Shown here: positions 40,149-48,961 of the stretch, one piece after another
Layout: the number at the start of each line of letters is the position of its first letter
Numbering within the stretch: position 1 is the stretch's first letter
The notes under the pieces: model-generated
Database searches by the model: none
The model's input: the letters and a program-made list of their open reading frames with translations, nothing else
What the model was told of the DNA's origin: nothing
Source: JACQFK01 sp964619955
GTDB lineage: Bacteria; Planctomycetota; MHYJ01; JACPRB01
NCBI GenBank assembly: GCA_964619955.1
Contig: CAZUJF010000006.1
Location: 124,001 to 188,000, forward strand
DNA length: 64,000 bases
Direction of reading: 5' to 3'
Translations under genes and position numbers: made by a program

Positions 40149-41438
40149 ATGAGACAGAACCTCCTTACGGCCCTGGTCTTCCTCGTCCTGATCGGGCTCT
40201 TCGGACTGTCGGCGAACGACTGGCGCCTCCCGTGGACGGCGAAGGCCGCCCACGGGAGCGACTGGTGCGAGCCGCACCAGACGCCGCTCTCGACCTGCGG
40301 GAAGTGCAACCCGAAACTCGCGCGCGGGGGCACGTATACGGTCAAGGAGCGTGCGCCCAGGCAGGGGGAGTGTGCGAACACTCTCGTCCGCATCCATCTC
40401 GGTCCCGGGGTCGCCGAGCAGGCTGGCCTCGTCCTGGCAACGGCCGAATCGAAGGAGGTCGCCGAGATCCTCCGCGCAAACGCCGAGACGATGTATCCGC
40501 CGAGTGCGCATGCGCGCGTGGGTCCCCGCGCCCCCGGGGTCGTGCGGGAGGTCAAAGCGGTGCTTGGCGACGACGTCGAGGCGGGCGCTCTCCTGGCGCT
40601 CGTTGAATCGGCGGACCTCGGCCAGTCGAAGTCGGAGCTTCTCCAGGCTTTTGCGCTGCTCGGGCTGCGCGAGAAAACGTACGCACAGGAGAAGGTCCTC
40701 GCCGAGAAGCAGATCACGTCGGGGCGGGAGGCGCTCCTCGCGGCCGCCGCCCTTGAAGAAGCGAAGATCGCCTTTGAAAGGGCCTCGCAGAAACTCCTGC
40801 TTCTCGGACTCTCTCAGGATCAGGTGAAGGATGTCGCTTCCAAGCGCGACATCTCCCCGCTCCTGGAGGTGCGGGCTCCGTTCGCCGGTCGCGTGGTCGA
40901 GGCTCTGGCCGTGTCCGGTGAGGCGAGCGTGGTGGACAAGCCCCTCTTCGCCGTGGCGGGGATCGACCGGCTGTGGATCTCCATCGATGTCTCGGAGGCG
41001 GAACTCTCGAAACTGGAGAAGGGCCAGAAGGTGTTGTTCTTCGTCGACGGCCTGCCTGGAAAGCGCTTCCCGGGGAAACTCGTCGCCTTGGGAGGGGAGG
41101 TGGACGACCGGACGCGGACCGTCCGTGCTTTTGCCGATGTGAAGAACGTGGACGGGCTCCTGCGGGCTCGGATGTTCGGCCGGGCGGAGCTCACGGTGAA
41201 GCCGCCGGGGCCCAAGCTGCTCGTCCCCAAGGACGCCGTCCAGAACGACGGGGATTGCCACCTTGTGTTCGTCTCCGCCTCCGCGGACGCCTTCCAGGCC
41301 CGGAAGGTGGAGCTCGGAACGATCTATGAGTCGGGCTGCGAAATCCTGGCCGGTCTCTCGCCGGGGGACAAAGTGGCGACGATCGGCAGCTTCCTGCTCA
41401 AGACCGAGGTGATGCGGGGCCAGATCGGAGCCGGCTGA
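40149..41438 (+). CDS. RND efflux periplasmic adaptor with Cys-type metal motif
   Basis: A 429-residue HlyD/CusB-type adaptor. Membrane helix (8-25), then WCEPHQTPLSTCGKCNP (40-56), a Cys/His motif known from a subgroup of heavy-metal adaptors, then barrel-sandwich (HARVGPRAPGVVREVKAVLGDDVEAGALLALVES), hairpin and beta-barrel (DRLWISIDVSEAELSKLEKGQKV; GLLRARMFGRAEL) domains. Followed by an RND permease after 43 bp. No intact tolC lies in this operon. Confidence 0.9.
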   Translation: MRQNLLTALVFLVLIGLFGLSANDWRLPWTAKAAHGSDWCEPHQTPLSTCGKCNPKLARGGTYTVKERAPRQGECANTLVRIHLGPGVAEQAGLVLATAESKEVAEILRANAETMYPPSAHARVGPRAPGVVREVKAVLGDDVEAGALLALVESADLGQSKSELLQAFALLGLREKTYAQEKVLAEKQITSGREALLAAAALEEAKIAFERASQKLLLLGLSQDQVKDVASKRDISPLLEVRAPFAGRVVEALAVSGEASVVDKPLFAVAGIDRLWISIDVSEAELSKLEKGQKVLFFVDGLPGKRFPGKLVALGGEVDDRTRTVRAFADVKNVDGLLRARMFGRAELTVKPPGPKLLVPKDAVQNDGDCHLVFVSASADAFQARKVELGTIYESGCEILAGLSPGDKVATIGSFLLKTEVMRGQIGAG

Positions 41439-41481
41439 TGCCCGGACAAATAGGACGCGGCGTCGCCGCGCCAACAATAAT

Positions 41482-44400
41482 ATGCTGACCTGGATCATCA
41501 AGGCGTCGCTCCGGAACCGGGGGACGGTGCTGGCGCTCTCGGGCCTGCTCGTCGGGCTCGGGCTCTGGTCGATGAGCCGGCTTTCGGTCGACGCCTTCCC
41601 GGACGTGACGGACGTCATGGTCCAGGTGAACACGGTCGCCCCGGCCCTTTCCCCGGTCGAGATCGAGCAGCAACTCACCGTCCGCGTCGAGCAAGCCATG
41701 GGCGGCCTCACCAACCTTAAGCTCGTGCGTTCGATCTCGAAGTTTGGCCTGTCCCAGGTCACCGTCATCTTCGAGGACGGGACCGACCTCTACTTCGCCC
41801 GGACCCAGGTGATGCAGCGCCTGGGGAGCGTGGAACTTCCGGAGGGCATTCAGCGGCCGACGCTCGGCCCCGTGGCGACCGGGCTCGGGGAAATCTACCA
41901 CTACATCGTGACCGCCCCCAACGGGGACCTCACGGATTCCCGGGTGATTCATGACTGGGTGGTCAAACCCATCCTCCTCTCCGTCCCGGGCGTCGCCGAG
42001 GTGAATTCCTGGGGCGGTTTCGAGAAGCAGTTCCAGGTGGTCGTCGACCCCGTGCGCCTCGTCAAACACGGTCTCTCGATCGGGACCGTCCTCGAGGCGC
42101 TGGAGCGATCGAACGCCAATGTGGGCGGCGGGAATACGGGGGCGGCGGGCGAGATCCTCCTCGTGTCGGGACGCGGGGTCGTCTCGACCACCCGGGATAT
42201 CGGGGGGATCACGGTCAGTGCCGTCGATGGACGTCCCGTCCGGATCCGGGACATCGCGGAAGTCGTGGAGGGCCACGAGAACCGCCGCGGCGTCGTGACG
42301 ACCGAGGGGCGCGGGGAAGCCGTCTTGGGACTCGGGTTCATGCTGATGGGGGAGAACAGCCACGTGGTCGCCGAGCGGCTGCGGACCCGCATGGAGGCGG
42401 TACGCAAGGCCGTCCCGCCGGGGACCGACATCAAGGTTGTCTACGACCGGACCGAGCTCGTCGATCTCGTCATCGGCACCGTGAAGGAGAATCTCTTCCA
42501 GGGGGCGCTGCTCGTCGTAGCCGTGCTCTTCCTTTTCCTGGGGCATTTCCGGGCGGCCCTCATCGTGGCGGCGGCCATCCCGCTCTCCATGCTCTTCGCC
42601 TTCAACTTGATGCTGCAGGCGGGGATTGCGGGGACGCTCATGAGCCTCGGGGCGGTGGATTTCGGGATGGTGGTCGACAGCTCGGTCGTCATGATCGAGA
42701 ATTCGATCCGCCGCCTGGATGAGGACCCGCCGGAGCGCTCCGTGATCGACGTCGTGGCCGACGCCTCGCTGGAAGTTCGCAAGCCCACCCTCTTCGGCGA
42801 AGCGATCATAGCGATCGTCTATCTTCCCATCCTCGCCCTCCAGGGCGTCGAGGGCAAACTCTTCCGGCCCATGGCCCTCACGGTCATCTTCGCGCTTCTG
42901 GGATCCATGCTGCTCTCGCTGACGCTGATGCCGGTGCTCGCGAGTCTCTTCCTCTCACGGCGCCGGGCGCACACCGCGGAGCCCTGGATCGTCCGCGCCT
43001 CCAAGCGTCTTTACGCGCCGGTCCTGGACTTCGTCCTCGGCCACCGCCTCCTCGTCCTCGGATCAGTCGTCATTTTCGTCCTGGGGACGATCCCCATCGC
43101 CTTCAAGCTCGGATCGATCTTCGTCCCGCGTCTGGACGAGGGATCGATCGTCATCAATACGATCCGCCTCCCGGGCGTATCGGTGGACGAATCCGCACGT
43201 TTCGGGACGCGGATCGAGAAGTTGCTCAAGGAAGAGTTCGCCGCCGAGATCGCCTCGATCTGGACGCGGACCGGGACGCCGGAGGTCGCCACGGACCCCA
43301 TGGGCATCGAGGTGAGCGACGTCTTCATCATGTTGACCCCCCGCGAGCGCTGGCGGAAGGCGTCGACCAAGGAGGAACTCGAGGGCAGGATGGACAAAGC
43401 CCTCAAACGCCTGCCGGGGATGAATTACAGCTTCACCCAGCCCATCGAGATGCGCTTCAACGAGATGATCTCGGGCGTGCGCACGGACCTCGGGGTCAAA
43501 ATATTCGGCGACGACTTCGCGGTTCTCAAGGAGAAGGCCGAAAAAGTCCGGGAAGTGCTTGCGGCGATTCCGGGAGCCTCCAACCCCTTCGTCGAGCCGA
43601 TGGTCGGGCAGCCCGTCCTGGAGGTGAACCTCAAGACCGACGCCCTCTCCCGGCAGGGACTCCGGGCCCGGGACGTCCTCGACTGGGTCGAGGCGCTCGG
43701 GGGAAAGGACGCGGGTGAGGTCCGCATCGGGGACAGGCGTTTCCCGCTCGCGGTCCGTCTGCCGACCCGCTACGCGGAGAACCCCGCGCTGATCGAGACG
43801 CTCCTCATCCCCGCGCCCGACGGCCAGCGGCTTCCGCTCTCGTCGGTGGCCGACGTCGTCCGGACGAGCGGCCCCATGGTCGTCAACCGGGAGTGGGGGA
43901 AGCGGCGGTCGCTCGTCACCTGCAACGTCGTGGGACGCGACCTGGGAGGCTTCGTCGCCGAGGCTCGTCGGAAGGTCGACGAAGCCATGCGCGCCGACAT
44001 CGGCCGTACGATCGACCGTATCGAGTTCGGGGGGCAATTCGAGAACCTCATCCGCGCGTCGAAGCGGCTCGCGATCATCGTTCCGGTGGCCCTCGGGCTC
44101 ATCCTGTTCCTGCTCTACTCCACCTACGGGAACCTGGTCGACTGTCTGAGGATCTTCCTCAGCATCCCCTTCGCCGTGCTCGGCGGCCTGTGGGCGCTCT
44201 ATTTCAGGGACATGCCCTTTTCGATCTCCGCTGGGATTGGCTTCATCGCGCTCTCGGGCGTCTCGGTCCTCGACGACATGGTGATGGTCTCGACCATCCG
44301 GCAGCTCATGGGGGAGGGGATGGAAGCCGCCCGGGCGACGCGCGAGGCGGCGCTCCGCCGTCTGAGGCCCGTGATGATGACGACGCTGGTAGCGGGCCTC

Positions 44401-44556
44401 GGCTTCATCCCGATGGCCATCAATACGGGCGTGGGGGCGGAAGTCCAGCGACCCCTTGCAACCGTGCTCGTGGGAGGGCTCGTGACGGGAACCCTCCTTA
44501 CCCTTCTCATCCTTCCCACGCTCTTCGTAACACTCCGGTCTGGGAAGAAGGCATAG
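41482..44556 (+). CDS. heavy-metal RND permease (CzcA/HME family)
   Basis: A 1024-residue inner-membrane exporter. TM4 has AVDFGMVVDSSVVMIEN, an HME1/HME3-like acidic motif with SS in place of the GA of czcA at 31960. Other landmarks are SVDAFPDVTDVMVQVNTV, GPVATGLGEIYHYIV, FTQPIEMRFNEMISGVRTDLGVKIFG and SVLDDMVMVSTIRQLM. Normal length, intact. The next gene, a P1B-4-type ATPase, begins on the last base of its stop codon, so pump and ATPase are translationally coupled. Divalent metal (Co, Zn, Ni) is inferred. Confidence 0.92.
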   Translation: MLTWIIKASLRNRGTVLALSGLLVGLGLWSMSRLSVDAFPDVTDVMVQVNTVAPALSPVEIEQQLTVRVEQAMGGLTNLKLVRSISKFGLSQVTVIFEDGTDLYFARTQVMQRLGSVELPEGIQRPTLGPVATGLGEIYHYIVTAPNGDLTDSRVIHDWVVKPILLSVPGVAEVNSWGGFEKQFQVVVDPVRLVKHGLSIGTVLEALERSNANVGGGNTGAAGEILLVSGRGVVSTTRDIGGITVSAVDGRPVRIRDIAEVVEGHENRRGVVTTEGRGEAVLGLGFMLMGENSHVVAERLRTRMEAVRKAVPPGTDIKVVYDRTELVDLVIGTVKENLFQGALLVVAVLFLFLGHFRAALIVAAAIPLSMLFAFNLMLQAGIAGTLMSLGAVDFGMVVDSSVVMIENSIRRLDEDPPERSVIDVVADASLEVRKPTLFGEAIIAIVYLPILALQGVEGKLFRPMALTVIFALLGSMLLSLTLMPVLASLFLSRRRAHTAEPWIVRASKRLYAPVLDFVLGHRLLVLGSVVIFVLGTIPIAFKLGSIFVPRLDEGSIVINTIRLPGVSVDESARFGTRIEKLLKEEFAAEIASIWTRTGTPEVATDPMGIEVSDVFIMLTPRERWRKASTKEELEGRMDKALKRLPGMNYSFTQPIEMRFNEMISGVRTDLGVKIFGDDFAVLKEKAEKVREVLAAIPGASNPFVEPMVGQPVLEVNLKTDALSRQGLRARDVLDWVEALGGKDAGEVRIGDRRFPLAVRLPTRYAENPALIETLLIPAPDGQRLPLSSVADVVRTSGPMVVNREWGKRRSLVTCNVVGRDLGGFVAEARRKVDEAMRADIGRTIDRIEFGGQFENLIRASKRLAIIVPVALGLILFLLYSTYGNLVDCLRIFLSIPFAVLGGLWALYFRDMPFSISAGIGFIALSGVSVLDDMVMVSTIRQLMGEGMEAARATREAALRRLRPVMMTTLVAGLGFIPMAINTGVGAEVQRPLATVLVGGLVTGTLLTLLILPTLFVTLRSGKKA

Positions 44557-46469
44557 TGGACTGCGCGGACAACTGCGGGGGTGAAATCCCCCATGAACGG
44601 CCGACGCTTTGGGGAAGTGGTCCCGTACGGGCGGCGGTTCTGGCCTGGATCCTTGCCCTTGCAGGTCTTGGGGCAGGGCTGCTGGGCGCCCCCGGACTCG
44701 TTCCCATACTCCTCTACGCGGGAGCCATCCTTTCGGCAGGGTTCACCTTCGCCCGCGAGGCAATCGAGAAGCTGTGGAAGGAACGAGAGATCGGTATCGA
44801 GTTTCTCATGGGTGCCGCGATCATCGCCGCGGCGTCCTTGGGCGAGTGGCGCGAGGCGGCGCTCGTGGCGTGCCTCTACGCGATCACCGAGGCTCTCGAG
44901 GGCTACACCGTACGCCGGACGCGCTTCGCGATCCGATCGCTCATGGATCTCGTCCCTCCCAAGGCCCGGGTTCTCCGGGACGGCCGCGAGGAGGAAATCC
45001 CGCTGGAGGACGTGCGAGTGGGAGAGCGCTTTCGAATCCGTCCGGGAGAGTCGATCGCGCTCGACGGCAAGGTGATCGAAGGGTTCTCAACCGTAAACGA
45101 GGCGCCCGTCACGGGGGAATCCATGCCGCTCGAGCGCAAGGAAGGGGATGCCGTCTTTGCCGGGACCTTAAACGGCGAGGGTACCTTGCTCGTTGAGGTG
45201 AGCAAGCCCTTCAAGGAGAGTACGGTCGCCAGGATCGTCGAGCTCGTCGAGAAAGCCCAGGCGCAAAAGGGCCGCTCGCAGCTTCTGGTCGAGAAGTTCG
45301 GCAAGGTCTACAGCCCCATCGTGCTCGGATCCGCGGTTTGTGTTGCAGTTCTGCCCGTCCTCTTCGGGCTTGAGGCCGGCCTCTGGCTCCGGAAGGCGGT
45401 CAGCTTCCTGGTCGCCGCCTCACCCTGCGCGCTCGCCGTCGCGACCCCCGTCACGCTGGTCGCGGCGATCGGTGCGGCCGCGCGCCGCGGAGTCCTCCTC
45501 AAGGGCGGAGCGGTGCTCGATGCGCTCGCCCGCGTCAGGGCCGTCGCACTCGACAAGACCGGGACGCTCACCCACGGCGTGCCGGTCCTCACCGGGACTT
45601 TTGCGGCCGGGAAGTCCGAGGAGGAGCTCCTTCGAATGGCTGCGGCCGTCGAGCACTACTCCGAGCACCCGATCGGGAAGGCGATCGTCCGCGCTGCGAC
45701 CGATCGGAAGCTCTCCCTTCCTCCGGCGATTGAATTCCGGGCGATCATGGCGGCGGGCGTCGAGGGCACGGTGGACGGCCGCAGGATCGCCGTCCTCAAA
45801 CCCTCGGCCGCCGAAGCTCGCGGGGTGAAGCTCCCTTCGGAAGCGGTGTCCTGGGTCCTGTCGGCTGAGGAGGCGGGGAAGTCCGTTGTCGTGGTCACTG
45901 AGGAAGGCGCCTTTGCGGGGCTCCTGACGGTGGCCGACACGCTTCGGCCTGAGGCCCCGGCCTTTGTGCGGTCTCTGCGGGAGCAGGGCATCGAGCACGT
46001 GGTCATTTTGACCGGGGACAACCCGGGGACCGCCCGCGCGATCGCCGCCCAGGTGGGAATCGAGGAGGTCCACGCATCGCTCCTTCCCGAAGACAAGGTC
46101 GCGCGGGTGGCCGCCCTGCGGGAGAAGTACGAGTCTGTGGCGATGGTCGGGGACGGTGTGAACGATGCTCCGGCCCTCGCCGCGGCCTCCGTGGGCATCG
46201 CGATGGGAGCGCGAGGCTCGGACGCTGCGATCGCAGCGGCGGACGTGGCCTTGATGGCCGACGACCTTCCCAAATTAGCTTGGGCGATCGGTCTGGGTCG
46301 CCGAAGCCGTCGGGTGATCCTTCAGAATCTTTCGTTATCCCTGATCATCATCGCCGTCCTCGTCGCCGGCACGCTTCTGGGGGAGTTTGGAATGCTCACG
46401 GCCGTCCTCGGCCATGAGGGGAGCGAGGTGCTCATCATTCTCAACGGTTTGCGTGTGGCGCTGAGGTAA
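44556..46469 (+). CDS. P1B-4-type heavy-metal ATPase
   Basis: A 637-residue cation ATPase with GTG start after GGGAAGAAGG, overlapping the RND stop by one base. Motifs: APVTGESMP, TM6 ASPCALAVATP (the SPC of the P1B-4 group), DKTGTLTHG, SEHPIGKAI, GDGVNDAPAL and a last helix with HEGSEVLIILNGLR (the HEGxx motif of the same group). No N-terminal HMA domain; only VDCADNCGGEIPHE with two cysteines. P1B-4 members export Co, Zn or Fe(II). It would move the ion into the periplasm, where the co-encoded RND pump can take it (inference). Confidence 0.92.
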   Translation: MDCADNCGGEIPHERPTLWGSGPVRAAVLAWILALAGLGAGLLGAPGLVPILLYAGAILSAGFTFAREAIEKLWKEREIGIEFLMGAAIIAAASLGEWREAALVACLYAITEALEGYTVRRTRFAIRSLMDLVPPKARVLRDGREEEIPLEDVRVGERFRIRPGESIALDGKVIEGFSTVNEAPVTGESMPLERKEGDAVFAGTLNGEGTLLVEVSKPFKESTVARIVELVEKAQAQKGRSQLLVEKFGKVYSPIVLGSAVCVAVLPVLFGLEAGLWLRKAVSFLVAASPCALAVATPVTLVAAIGAAARRGVLLKGGAVLDALARVRAVALDKTGTLTHGVPVLTGTFAAGKSEEELLRMAAAVEHYSEHPIGKAIVRAATDRKLSLPPAIEFRAIMAAGVEGTVDGRRIAVLKPSAAEARGVKLPSEAVSWVLSAEEAGKSVVVVTEEGAFAGLLTVADTLRPEAPAFVRSLREQGIEHVVILTGDNPGTARAIAAQVGIEEVHASLLPEDKVARVAALREKYESVAMVGDGVNDAPALAAASVGIAMGARGSDAAIAAADVALMADDLPKLAWAIGLGRRSRRVILQNLSLSLIIIAVLVAGTLLGEFGMLTAVLGHEGSEVLIILNGLRVALR

Positions 46470-46743
46470 GACCGGGACTGACGTGAATTTGCGGGGGTTC
46501 GGCGGCCTCAATGGCACTTTCGAAGATCACCCCACCCGCATTACGAGGTTGTTTCGGGGTGATCATGACGGTGATGAAGATCAGGCGTATGAGGGTGGCT
46601 GTGCTCGAGGCGCGCATGGCGATGGGAATGGGAGTGAGGTTCGGGTCCCTCGTCTCCCCGGTGCTCGTGCTGGTGGTCGTCTTATCCAAAAACTGATCCG
46701 ACCTTCTTGGGGTAGAACTTGAGCTGGCCTCCGGGGCGGGCGT

Positions 46744-46779
<36 letters not shown>

Positions 46780-46892
46780 CCCGGCGGCGGAGGCGGGGTT
46801 TGGGGTAGGATGGGGAGGGGTGGAACGGGGAACGGCGGGAAGGCCAGCGAGCGTCTGTTTCCAAGCTCCGTGTCCCCGCGATGGCCAGGATG

Positions 46893-46934
46893 CCGGGCGA
46901 TCTGGCCTGGGACGAATTAGTGGATAGGACGGGA
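46893..46934 (+). repeat. 42-bp direct repeat, copy 1
   Basis: Begins CCGGGCGATCTGG and ends GGATAGGACGGGA; 36 of 42 positions match copy 2 at 53501-53542, which is in the same orientation 6.6 kb away. Confidence 0.6.
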
Positions 46935-46968
46935 TGCAGGAAAGTGCCGGGCTTCTGGAGGTGGCTGC

Positions 46969-47400
46969 TTAATCGGTAAGGTCCTTGAGAACCTTGCTGA
47001 GGTCCCGTAAAGCCTTCTCAAGATGGGAACGAACGGCCTGGCGATGGCGGGCGCGCTCGTGGGCTTCCGCCCGGGCTTGGCGTTCGGACGCACCCTTTTG
47101 GTAAAGCCGGGCCATCACCAAGTTCCGGATCTCTCGGGGCGCCTTCTCCGCCCACGCCTGGATGGCGAGTTCCTCACCGTTCAGGCCCACTTCGTCCGCC
47201 CATAGGAGGAGCCGAAACGTGCGAAGTGGCCTTGTCGTCCCCGTCTCCACCCCGGAAATGCATCCTTTGCTCAACCCGAGCACCTTAGCGAGGTCGCGGA
47301 GCGTGCGCCCCTGGCGTAGGCGGGCCGCTCGGAGTTGGGTGCCGACTGTGGGCGGGATAGGCATGGGCAGAAGGATAGCAAAGTCGGGGAATGAACTCAT
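46969..47400 (-). CDS. XRE-family helix-turn-helix regulator
   Basis: A 143-residue DNA-binding protein with an N-terminal HTH_3 domain (VGTQLRAARLRQGRTLRDLAKVLGLSKGCISGVETGTTRP) and a charged helical C-terminus (YQKGASERQARAEAHERARHRQAVRSHLEKAL). The start may be at 47400 or at the internal Met 47364; neither has a clear ribosome site. It faces a gene preceded by the palindrome TGAACCGGTTCA, a likely binding site. Confidence 0.75.
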   Translation of the reverse strand: MSSFPDFAILLPMPIPPTVGTQLRAARLRQGRTLRDLAKVLGLSKGCISGVETGTTRPLRTFRLLLWADEVGLNGEELAIQAWAEKAPREIRNLVMARLYQKGASERQARAEAHERARHRQAVRSHLEKALRDLSKVLKDLTD

Positions 47401-47411
47401 CCAACTCTGGG

Positions 47412-47480
47412 GTGGGTGGGTTTCTCCGGCCTCCCCTCCCAGCTCGTGATAACATTGAACCGGTTCATACGTCTTACGCC
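47412..47480 (+). promoter_or_regulatory. duplicated promoter/operator region, copy 1
   Basis: A 69-bp segment with about 85% identity to 48081-48150. It includes CTCGTGATAACATTGAAC and the perfect palindrome TGAACCGGTTCA (47456-47467), 27 bp before the pseudopilin-like gene start. Probable shared promoter with an operator, perhaps for the divergent XRE regulator. Confidence 0.6.
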
Positions 47481-47494
47481 CAAGCTCTTGCGAG

Positions 47495-47962
47495 ATGGTA
47501 AAGGATACGTCGGCGCCCCTCTCCGACGGGGAAAAGCTCCAGGGACGGTACTCCGGCCTGTGGTTGGTCGTCCCGGCTGTTGTCGGGATCTCCCTGTTCT
47601 GGCCCCATCAGTGTGGAGATGGTGGCCTGCGGGTTGCGCGCGAGACGGGGGCTGCCAATTTGATCCGGCACCTGGAGCAGGCTATCCAAGTCTATCAACG
47701 GGACTCTGGTTCGTTCCCCGAAGGGGATGGTCGAGGCAGCGTCGGGTTGGTAAAGCGGCTTCAGGCGCCCGGACCTAAACGAAGCCCCTACTTTGAATTC
47801 TCCCCCGATGACCTGGATTCCGCCGGGAACATCTGCAGTCCGTTGGATCAGAATGAAATCCTTCACTATCGGTGCCCGGGCTTGAATCATCCGAAGTCCT
47901 TCGACCTGTGGTGCAAGGATCGCCACGGTCGATCGGATGGAATCAACAACTGGGAAAAGTAA
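47495..47962 (+). CDS. GspG-like pseudopilin-type protein
   Basis: A 155-residue protein with one N-terminal membrane helix (YSGLWLVVPAVVGISLFW) and a C-terminal region similar to type II secretion pseudopilin GspG as found in planctomycetes (LEQAIQVYQRDSGSFPEGDG..., SPYFEFSPDDLDSAGNIC, LDLWCKDRHGRSDGINNW). It lacks a clear prepilin peptidase site (G/FTLxE), so it may be a membrane-anchored relative rather than a true pseudopilin. No other secretion genes are near. Preceded by copy 1 of the duplicated promoter region. Confidence 0.65.
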   Translation: MVKDTSAPLSDGEKLQGRYSGLWLVVPAVVGISLFWPHQCGDGGLRVARETGAANLIRHLEQAIQVYQRDSGSFPEGDGRGSVGLVKRLQAPGPKRSPYFEFSPDDLDSAGNICSPLDQNEILHYRCPGLNHPKSFDLWCKDRHGRSDGINNWEK

Positions 47963-48080
47963 GCCTTCGTCACCCAGGTTCGCCAGCTGGCACCCGCCTA
48001 GCCCCGCTGCCCGTGCCCTCCGAAGCTCCAGTCCCACCAGATGAGCGTAGGAGGGTCGCCGCGGGGATCTTGCCTGGCGG

Positions 48081-48150
48081 GTGGATGGGTTTCTCCAGCC
48101 TCTCCCCTCCTTCTCGTGATAACATTGAACCGATTCATATGCCTTATGCC
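48081..48150 (+). promoter_or_regulatory. duplicated promoter/operator region, copy 2
   Basis: Second copy of the 47412-47480 segment, here 27 bp before the hypothetical gene at 48177. The palindrome is TGAACCGATTCA (48126-48137), one base off symmetry. Confidence 0.6.
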
Positions 48151-48176
48151 CCGAGACTTGGTCGCGGCAGACCATC

Positions 48177-48593
48177 GTGAACGCGATCGCCAAACTGAGA
48201 GAGAGACTTCAGCGGTATCCCAACGCTAGAGTTGAGGCGACGGAGACATCTCTCACGGTCTACCCTCCCAACGCAGAGGGCTTTCCGGTCACGCTCCAAG
48301 AATCGCCCGGCGAGTACATGGTAACCCTCGAGGGCTGGCACGAAGATTTCACCGATGAAGGCGAAGCCATTGACTGCGTCGGCATGGCTCTCTCTTCGCG
48401 TTCTCGCCTGGCGATCACTTACCGCGGAAACTCGCCGGTGAAGTGGGCGCTGGAGTTCTTCGACGAAGGCTCATGGCGCTCAACAAGCGTGACTGGGTTG
48501 ATCTTCACCCCCTTCTGGCGAACCAAGCGCCTTGTGTACCACAGCAACACATTGCTCGATTCCAAGCCGGACATCCCAGACTCGCCTGCTTGA
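48177..48593 (+). CDS. hypothetical protein
   Basis: A 138-residue soluble protein starting with GTG (MNAIAKLRERLQRYPNARVEATETSLTVYPP). Mixed alpha/beta character with VTLQESPGEYMVTLEGWHEDFTDEGEAIDC in the middle; it resembles stand-alone proteins of unknown function that often occur in genomic islands. It shares its upstream region with the pseudopilin-like gene and lies 135 bp before the IS21-type element. Function unknown. Confidence 0.6.
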   Translation: MNAIAKLRERLQRYPNARVEATETSLTVYPPNAEGFPVTLQESPGEYMVTLEGWHEDFTDEGEAIDCVGMALSSRSRLAITYRGNSPVKWALEFFDEGSWRSTSVTGLIFTPFWRTKRLVYHSNTLLDSKPDIPDSPA

Positions 48594-48727
48594 CTGTCCC
48601 CTCCGTGTCCCACGGCCTTCGATCGCAGACAAATCCCTCTTCGGGGCAGGTGCAGTGCCGCAAGGCCTCCGGCACACGGAGGATCGACCCAGGATCGACG
48701 TACGGCCGCCCTAAGGCGGTGCCCCGC

Positions 48728-48732
48728 GTCAC
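48728..48732 (+). repeat. target-site duplication GTCAC (left)
   Basis: GTCAC directly abuts the left inverted repeat and is repeated directly after the right one at 53474-53478. Confidence 0.75.
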
Positions 48733-48961
48733 TGTCGGCGGCGGCGAGAAAACCGGCCAATTTCGGCGGCCTGAAACCGGCCACCACCACGTGAAGGGCG
48801 GAGTGGAGCGCCCACCGACCGAGACCTTGGGCGTGGAGGTCCCGCGGATGAGCGCCGCGATGATCTGATTGTGGGCTGCGCGTCGAACGGGCCCGGATCC
48901 GGAGCGGAGATGCTCAAAGGCGCCTCCCCGGCGGCGCGAAGGGGCCAGCTCGCCTGAGGCT

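Noticed and set aside
46483..46722. Small plus-strand ORFs before the poly-G run
   Set aside because: No ribosome site, low-complexity composition (for example a run of Met/Arg/Val codons), and no counterpart family.
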